Part shown: positions 56,617-64,000 of the stretch, piece by piece
How positions within the stretch are numbered: position 1 is the first letter of the stretch
Layout of the letters: each line of letters starts with the position of its first letter
From: Talinum fruticosum
Lineage: Eukaryota > Streptophyta > Magnoliopsida > Caryophyllales > Talinaceae
Length of the DNA stretch: 64,000 nucleotides
Direction: 5' to 3'
NCBI GenBank assembly: GCA_021018815.1
Contig: JAITYX010000033.1
Location: forward strand, 3,776,001 to 3,840,000
Notes under the pieces: model-generated
What the model saw: the letters and a program-made list of their open reading frames with translations, nothing else
Databases searched by the model: none
Told to the model about the DNA's origin: nothing
Program-made: the position numbers and the translations under genes

Positions 56617-59331
56617 GAACGGTCATCAGCAAATTGCATACAAAAGTCCAGGAGATGCTAAAGTACGAGACACACCTTATAGACTACCTACAACCGCAAT
56701 GAAATATAGAGTGAGTAAACCACAAGCTTAGTGGATAATCTTACCCCAAAAATCACAACAACCATACTTTATTCGCACATATAACAAACCATATCGTAAC
56801 TTTCACTTCATATCTCTCGAACTTCCATTTCAAACACAACATGTTCTCCACATCTTACTCAAGCAACTATTATCACATTTCCGAACTATCTCACATTTCC
56901 GAACTATCTTACTGAGTGGATCAAACACATTTAAAACAAGATAGAATTTTAGTTATTCAATACGCTCACAAATTCAAGCAGTTTAACACTAAAATCACAT
57001 TTCCACTTTTTATCAAACAAAGTTTTGCACTTGAATAATTACTCGAAACATCGAGTTTCTTTTCGAGGAGATTCCCTACAACTCATAATTATAAACTTTT
57101 CAATTGTTTATAACAAAGTTTCAAAATCATGAACAACTCATTGGATTGTAGGCTACGGACTCGAACTAGCACTACATAGTTTCTGGGCGCGACCTCGAAT
57201 AAAGGCTCTCGGGACCTATCTTCCGGGAAGTTCCGATCGAGCATCCCGATACACCAGGACCCCTCTTAGAAGCCTTCTCTCGAAGTTTCGATCGGGCATC
57301 CTCGCGAGATGAGGACCGCAGTTAGAATCTTTCGGTATGCTAAACGATCCTGGCCAAGGCGATTCATAATAATGAAAATACATTCATCAAGCTATTTCAA
57401 ACAACATTCTCAAATCAGGTTAACACATTAGAAGGCATAGCACCACGTGCCACCCTTCCAAATTCACTTTCTCATATCCTTTTCACTTCCTTAAGACATA
57501 TTTCAAGTTTGAAAAGCAGTTATCAAGAATCATAGTCAAGTATTGTTTTGCGTAAACATTTGAACTTTTTAAAAACTAACTTTTACGCGCTATTTGGGGG
57601 CCAAGTCACTTTACAAGCCAAGCATCTCCATATTAAGATTCAACATCCCAAGCTAGCACATTTACTCAAATATTCACCTAAGTACTTAGCACCTTCTTAT
57701 ATTCATCCATATTTTACTCAAGTAAGAATCTCTTATTCTCATATACGTAATTCTCATCTCACTCCGTTTTCAAAGTCATAATCAACCAATATAGATACAT
57801 ATTTCTTTGATACTCCAAATTCTTGCTGCTTTTCTAACCCCCAACATTCGTTCTTCATTAACTCAATTCAATTTCGAGCATAATGAATTCGGGAACTAAA
57901 ACTTCTCTAAGCCACAATAACCACCATCCATAAAACCATAGATTATCACAAACAATGATAATTAGCCCCAAATTGTCACAATTTGTCACAATTGCCCTAT
58001 TTGGTTCGAACTCATGTATTGTATCTTCCTAACCATTCATTTCAATAATTTAAGTGATACGAGCCACAATAAACCCAAAAGTTATAGTCTTAACCTAAGA
58101 AGTCCCAACTCATCACAATAGTTATCTTTGCCTCAAATTCCGATATTACATCTCCCTAACTTATCAATTCGTTAATCTAGTTTCCAATGAGCCATAATAA
58201 ATGCAAGCCGATAATATTCTCTATATTCAATTCAATTCCACAATTTCATCTAACTATCCAATCAACGCCCTAATTCAAGCCTCTCAATTCATAATTACTC
58301 TAAAGGTTAGTTCATCCCACAATTTGGCATTATCAACTATTCAATACGCTTCAAACAGACATTCAATCATAGCATATCAAATTCAGGAAATCATAAGGTT
58401 CAGTTCTCATACTAAATCGGATACTTTAATAATAACTTCAATAGGGCTTTAGAATTTCCATTAATTCAAGAATTACCCACCTTGAATTCTAGGGTATGAG
58501 AAATTGATTAAATGGAGTCGGGTTGGGTTCCTTGCCTTCCCTTTCCTTTCGTTTGTCTCTGCTCGCTTGTGTCCGCCCATGCTCGTCGCTCTATCTCTTC
58601 CCTTCGTCCCTTGTTTTTACTCGGTTCTGGTATGTTCGCTCGCCCCTTCTTGTTTCTGCTCCCTCTTAGTCCCATCTTGCCTCTTGTTCTTGCTCGTCCG
58701 CCATTCGCCCTCTCGCTCGTCGGGCGTCGTTCATCTTCTCGGCCTCTCGGGATTCTCACCTTCTTTTTCTTCTTTGCCGTTTTCACTCCCCTTCAATCCC
58801 TTCTTGCTTATCTCTTGCCCACACCCTCGGCCTCTCGCTTCTCCTCTCTTTTTCACGTTCGGTTTCTGCTTCTCTATCTTTCTTGTTCCCTCTTTGCTTT
58901 GTTCTTCTCATCTCCCGACCCCTTCCCCTCTCTTTCCTTTCTAATGTCTCAGTCTTCTCTCTCTCTCCCATGCCTTCATCGGAGGAGGCCACGATTCTTT
59001 TTTCTTTACGCTTAGCCTTGCCTAATTCCAACACCTGGCCTCACGCTTTTTACCCCTTTTCTCTTTATTTTTAATTAACTAAGCAAAATTTAGGTCAAGT
59101 TAAAATAAGTAACACGATTAAGTCCTAGTCTTTTACTTATTTGGGGCCTAAGCGGAACGTCAGGAGAAATATTTCATTAATTAAGGTTAAACAACATATA
59201 ATAATCTTCCCAAAATAAAATAGGAATATAACCTTACGTATATTTTAGTTATTCGACCTAATTTATTTAATTAAAACAAACTTATTAATTAAACTCATAT
59301 AATCACCCAAAATAAAATAACGGGTATTATA
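56617..59331 (-). mobile_element. L-5: inverted L-family LTR, 3' end truncated
   Basis: Reading on the minus strand it starts near 59331 (tataatacccgttattttat), has the pyrimidine/purine-skewed block (58500-59040), the box ggtgggtaattc (58475-58495), and paired hairpins (inverse: 57290-57305 and 57241-57256). It runs to 56617, where the G-2 LTR begins. About 240 bp of the LTR end are missing. A diverged sub-family: the first 300 bp resemble L-1 only in part. Confidence 0.75.
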
Positions 59332-59369
59332 TTTAGGGTTTCGGAAATAGAAAAATTTGTGGTTTAGGG

Positions 59370-60188
59370 TTTAAGGATCAAAAGGGAGAAAATATAAATG
59401 TGAAAATGTAAAAAATTAGAATGGTATTTGGATATAGGGATCTCCTCAAGTACTTGTCATAAAGATAATTTGTTATCAAATTTATTTATTATTTTGATAA
59501 GTTGATGTTGGGGTGAGCTAATTTATCTAATTATCTCAATTTTCAGTTTCCTTTTTGGTTGCAAATTTGTTGTATTATACATGATCGTAAACCATAGTAC
59601 ATGATTTTTTTAAAGTTTACATAATGTATAAGACAATAATGAATATCAAGGAACTGTCGAAGCCATCCATTTAGTTTGCTTTAACTACCCCAAGATATAA
59701 CTAGGACTCGAAGTTCCTATAACTCTTGTTGACTTCAAGCAATGAGATCGAGTTTATTAGGCAAGACATAAAGTCTTTGTACAGCGTGGGTCGGTCCACG
59801 AAGAGAGGGAAAAGGGATAAAGGATTTATTGGAGAAAAAGGTGATAAACAATAGGGAATTATATTACTAGTTTTGTGATTGTCTTACCCCGTGACCACGA
59901 TTTCATAGTTAAAGACCACACGTGTTATAGGAACTCCGGTTGTGGTTATGTCTTGGGACAGTTAAAACAAATTAAAGGGATTGCCTCAACATTTCATTGA
60001 TATTAATTGTGCTACGCATTATGTAAAACTTTTTAAAAAATCATGTCTAGTTTATGATAATGTATAATACATCAAAATTGGAAGCAAAAGGAAACCATAT
60101 ATATATTATTATTAACATAATATATATGTAAACAATTCTCATGCACAACGAATAGAGGAAAAGAGTTGTGTATATATATATATATATA
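59370..60188. mobile_element. FB-1: fold-back element, copy 1
   Basis: Starts gggtttaaggatcaaaaggg and ends near aaaccatatatatatt. Arms of roughly 170-190 bp: 59548-59730 pairs with 59925-60097 (for example agtttacataatgtataag with its near inverse gcattatgtaaaact). The centre of the right arm is altered, so symmetry is partial. No coding capacity. It is followed directly by a second copy. Confidence 0.7.
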
Positions 60189-60955
60189 TATAGGGTTTAA
60201 GGATCAATAGGGAGAAAATATAAAAAATTGGAAAGGTATTTGGATATATGGATCTCCCCAAATACTTGTCATAAAGATAAATTTGTTATCAAATTTATTT
60301 ATTTTGATGAGTTGATGTTGGGGGTTGACTAATTCATCCAATTATCTAAATTTCCTATTTGCTTTTTGGTTTCAAGTTTGTTATATTATACATGATAGTA
60401 AACTAGAGACCAAATTTTTTTGAAGTTTACTTAATTCATAAGACAATAATGAAATACGAATGAAATGTTCGGGCCATCCATATAGTTTGCATTAACAACC
60501 GAAGACAGAAGAGGAACCAAAATTCCCTTATTGTGATTAACAATGAGGTCGATTTTACAAGACAAAACATGTAGTGTACATGCAACATAGGCCGATCCAC
60601 AAAGAAGGGTAGAAGTTCGAGGAATAAAATGGAAACAAAAGGTGATAAACAATGACTATTGTTTATGACCTTTGTTTCCATTTCACTCCTCAATCCTTCT
60701 ACCCTTATTTGCTGATCGGCTTATGTTGCATGTACACTCCATGTCTTGTCTTGTAAAATCGAACTCATTGTTAATCACAACAAGAGAATTTCGGTTCCTT
60801 TTATATCTTAGGTTGTTAAAGGAAATTAAAGGGGTGACCTCAACAATTCATTCATATTTCATTATTGTCTTACAAATTACGTAAACTTCAAAAAAGTCAT
60901 GTCTAGTTTATGATAAATGTATAATACATCAAAATTGGAAGCAAAAAGGAAACCA
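60189..60955. mobile_element. FB-2: fold-back element, copy 2
   Basis: Starts tagggtttaaggatcaatag. A nearly symmetric palindrome centred at 60656: arms 60352-60655 and 60657-60950, about 300 bp each, so both strands encode almost mirror-image ORFs (60431-60652 minus and 60672-60884 plus share LLITxREFxFLxxLRLL). The first 160 bp are not mirrored. Non-autonomous, mechanism unknown. Confidence 0.78.
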
Positions 60956-61344
60956 TATATTATATACACATACTTTTTTATATTTTAAAGAAAGAGAAAT
61001 TTAACCAATACAAAAAACTAACAAGTTACAACAATGGTCCGTGTTAGGAATATATACTAAGTAACATCATTTCTTTTGTTTTTTATATAAATTTATGGCA
61101 TGCTTAATTATGTATAATTGTGCTTATTTTGTTTACCAATATGCTTTTCATAAAATTATTACATGCATTTCGTAAGATTAGAGAAACCGTTCAAAAATTT
61201 ATACATAACAAGTTATCCTAGGTCGCGGTACGTGCATAAATGTACATATAACGCTCAGGATATTAGATTGGTATGTATAGGTTTTTTAATTGTCTGTGTT
61301 GGACAGTTTTAGAGTAATATGATAATAGGTTGTGTGGTTATTAT
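60956..61344. other. Unassigned AT-rich spacer
   Basis: About 390 bp. I see no gene or repeat. Confidence 0.6.
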
Positions 61345-61559
61345 AATCTTATCATACATTTGACAAGATATCTCGGTGCTCATTTCCCTCTCATTCTTCA
61401 AGTGCAATTATGATGATGATGGGTTTAATGTGTGTATCTTTATTTATGTTACCATACAATTAAGTAAGGATATACACATTAGCCACTTCGTTTTCATATG
61501 TTGTACTTGAAGGATTAAGGGAAATGCTGCTGGAATTTTGTCAAATGTATGATAAGATT
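61345..61559. repeat. Long imperfect hairpin
   Basis: aatcttatcatacatttgac at 61345 pairs with its perfect inverse at 61540-61559. The arms continue inward (ctcatttccct with agggaaatg; cttcaagtgcaa with gtacttgaag; taatgtgtgtatc with atatacacatta), giving arms of about 95 bp and a short loop. It could be a MITE or an RNA hairpin precursor. Not coding. Confidence 0.65.
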
Positions 61560-61712
61560 TGACTACACGTCTAGGGTCATATTATTCTTGAATGTGTTTA
61601 GGACCATCTATCCCCATAGAAGGATCTTAGGCTCATGTCATATTATTTGTGCATAAGTATATATTTCTCGAACTATATATGGTGAATTGCTTCTTGTGTT
61701 TATGGGTAAGGT
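61560..61712. other. Spacer before CACTA gene
   Basis: About 150 bp, nothing recognised. Confidence 0.5.
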
Positions 61713-64000
61713 ATGGATCGAGCATAGGTTTATAGCGATAGGAGGAGGAGTGTAGCATATCGTGATGGTGATAACAACTTCCTAGTGATTGTCGTCGAGC
61801 TTGCCACCAAATTCGAAGAACAATTCATATTCTGTCCGTGTTTAAGGTGTTTCAACTCCTCAAGATTTCCCCCTAAGGTTGTAAAAGGTCACTTATATGG
61901 GCATGGGTTTGACACAACTTATAAGGTGTGGGTGTGGCATGGGGAGGAGGAGTCCTCTATGAATAATGTCGTTCAAGAGGAAGATGAAGGGTATAATGAA
62001 AATGAAGCCAACGGTAATATGGAATTAGAATATTAACCTGAAGATCTAGTTCGTGGAGTATAACATGAGTTAGTCGATTAACCACACGTATTGGAGCAAT
62101 TGGTGGCCGATTCGGAGAGGCCTTTTTACCCAGGGTATGATAAGTATACTCGTTTATCGGTTGTGTTGAGGTTGATGAACATGAAAACCGCTAATGGCTG
62201 GAGTGACAAATGTTTCACGGACTTATTGATCGTGCTCAAAGATATACTCCCGTAAGGCAATGTCCTACCCAGTCGTATATATGAGGCGAAGAGGATGTTG
62301 TATCCTAGGGGCATGGGGTATAAGAAGATACATGTTAACCCTAACGATTGCATATTGTACCGAAAAGAACATGGACATAGACAGGAATGTCCTAAGTGTG
62401 GTGTACCTCGATACAAAATGAAAAACATCGATGGAGAGAGTGTTGAGGGACCTTCCGCAAAGGTGTCGTAGTTCTTGTGAATAATACCGAGGTTTAAGTG
62501 CTTGTTTTCAAGTGTAACTAATGCCAAGAACTTGATATAACGTGCCGATCGAAGAGTCCGTAATGACACGCTACGTCACCCGGCCAATTCTCCTCAATGG
62601 AAGAAGATCGATTCATTATTCCCGAAATTTGGTAAGGAAGCACGGAAATGTCCGGGTCTTAGTACGAACGAAATAAACCCCCACGTACACCTCAGTAGCA
62701 AGAACAACAGTTGGCCCGTTCTTTTGGTTATCTACAACCTACTGTCGTCATTGTGTATGAAGCGCAAGTACATTATATTGTCAATGCTCATTTCTGCGCC
62801 TAAATAGCCGAGAAATGATATACATGTATACTTGGCGTCTCTTGTTGAAGATTTCAAGCTTTTGTGGGATGATGGTGTTTCAGTTTATGATGCATACCGT
62901 GAAGAGCAATTTGCATTGCGAGTTATGATCTTCACCATAATCAATGACTTCCCCACGTACGGAAACTTGTCCGGATACACCGTCAAAGGCCACAAGGCAT
63001 GCCCCATTTGTGCAAAGGGTACTTGCTCCTATCAACTTAAGCACGTAAGAAAGACGGCCTATATCGGATGCCAAAAGTTTCTTCCCTTTTCCCATCAATA
63101 TCGTAAGAAAAAATGGCTTTAAATGGTAAAATCGATATAAATTATGCTCTAACTCCATTACCAGAACATAAAATATGAACAAGTGAAGGATCTTGATGTG
63201 GAGTTCGGCAAGCCATACCCACGTCAATCCGAAAACGGTGTACGGAAAAAGTGATCAATATTTTTTGATCTTCCATATTTGAAAGAGTTGTATGTGAGAC
63301 ATAGTCTTGATGTAATGCATATAGAGAAAAACATCCGTGAAAGTCTCATTGGCACTCTTCTAAACATACCGAGGAAGACCAAGGACAAAGAGAAAGCACG
63401 ATTCATTATATATGAGCTGGGAATACGGGAGAAATTAGTACCCCAACCAAAGGGGAAGAGAACATATTTGCCTTCGGCGTCTTACACATTGAGTAGAATG
63501 ATGTTTTGTGTGAGACCTTGAAGAAACTCAAAGTGCCATAGGGATATTCTTCAAACATCGGTATACTCATTTTGATGTCCGATTATAGACTAATCGATCA
63601 TAAATCTTATGATTGTCATGCTTTGATGCAACAAATACTGCCGGTTGCTATCCAAGCCATGATACCGAAACATATCGGACGAGCAATCACGAGACTTTGC
63701 TTCTTCTTCAATGCCATATGCAAGCAAAGTCGGTTATTTAGAGAAATTGGATGATCTTTAGTGCGGCGTGATCGTTACATTATGCCAACTTGAGATGTAC
63801 GTGCCACCTTCTTTTTTGATATCATGGTGCACCTAGTTGTCTATTTAGTGGGAAAAGTATGATTACGTGTACCGATAGATGTACCCTTTTGAACATTTGA
63901 TGAAAATTCTCAAAGAGTATGTTAGAAATCAGTACCGACCGCAAGCGTGCATTGTTGAGGCATACACATCCGAGGAGTGTGTCGAGTTCTCCTGTGATTA
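61713..64000 (+). pseudogene. CACTA transposase (tnp2 type), broken, runs off window
   Basis: The start ATG at 61713 is followed by a stop after Met-Asp-Arg-Ala. The N-terminal transposase-associated zinc region is at about 61785-61960 (FEEQFIFCPCLRCFNS, VKGHLYGHGFDTTYKVWVWH). Tnp2 landmarks follow in changing frames: SDKCFTDLLIVLKDILP (62200), CPKCGVPRYKMK (62390), FPTYGNLSGYTVKGHKACPI (62955), FDLPYLKELYVRHSLDVMHI (63268 on), DCHALMQQILPVAIQAMIPK (63618) and PFEHLMKILKEYVRNQYRPQ (63882). The transposase would cut and join the element's ends. At least seven frameshifts or stops. Continues past 64000. Confidence 0.85.

Noticed and set aside
59333..59370. TTTAGGG-like telomeric units
   Set aside because: Only two or three scattered units (ttagggttt) at the fold-back start; not a tandem telomere tract.
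62126..62569. 147 aa minus-strand ORF
   Set aside because: Exact antisense of the tnp2 coding remnant, so it is a shadow.

Overview
This window is plant nuclear DNA made almost entirely of nested, broken transposable elements. I find no intact host gene, no rRNA or tRNA gene and no CRISPR. The plant assignment rests on the element types: Ty1/copia elements of the Sirevirus type with an env-like ORF, Ty3/gypsy elements of the Athila/Tat and chromovirus types, non-autonomous elements with very long LTRs, CACTA (En/Spm) transposons and SINE-like copies. I cannot name the species. Heavy nesting, stop codons and truncations suggest old heterochromatin.

Layout. 1-5137: Athila/Tat-type Ty3/gypsy DNA arranged as internal 3' end, one 2.3 kb LTR, then primer-binding site and decayed gag, so one LTR seems shared by two internal regions. 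5190-13504: Sirevirus copy SV-1 (+) with both LTRs, gag, protease, integrase, RT and RNase H, and with its env-like region deleted. A second PBS and a leader stub follow its 3' LTR. 13572-24283: a second Sirevirus, SV-2 (-), which keeps the env-like ORF between pol and its 3' LTR. 24444-34848: a mosaic of an LTR piece from a long-LTR non-autonomous family ('L family'), Sirevirus LTR and gag/protease pieces (-), the tail of a CACTA element, and L-2, an L element with a complete 5' LTR. 34849-36893: a higher-order tandem repeat array, three units of about 600-710 bp each ending in a run of ~51 bp monomers. 37121-42720: Sirevirus SV-4 (+), cut off in RNase H. 42721-51977: an inverted L-LTR end, then L-4, a nearly complete L element with a 3.27 kb LTR, a 2.2 kb non-coding interior and a rearranged 3' LTR. 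51978-52939: Sirevirus LTR fragment. 52940-56616: 5' part of a chromovirus-type Ty3/gypsy element (-). 56617-59331: a minus-strand L-family LTR that the gypsy element appears to have entered. 59370-60955: two tandem fold-back (palindromic) elements. 61345-61559: a further long imperfect hairpin. 61713-64000: start of a CACTA transposase (tnp2) pseudogene that runs off the window.

How the parts relate: the autonomous families (Sirevirus, gypsy, CACTA) are all broken here. The L family carries only LTRs, a Met-tRNA-type PBS and a polypurine tract, so it must have been mobilised by another element's proteins, probably a chromovirus-type Ty3/gypsy. The most useful things to follow up are the L family (long LTR, purine-skewed block, paired hairpin modules), the satellite array, the paired fold-back elements, the inverted Sirevirus junction, and a recurring sequence oddity (CGTAA and CGAG words where family consensus differs) that may be a consensus artefact and could affect every reading frame.
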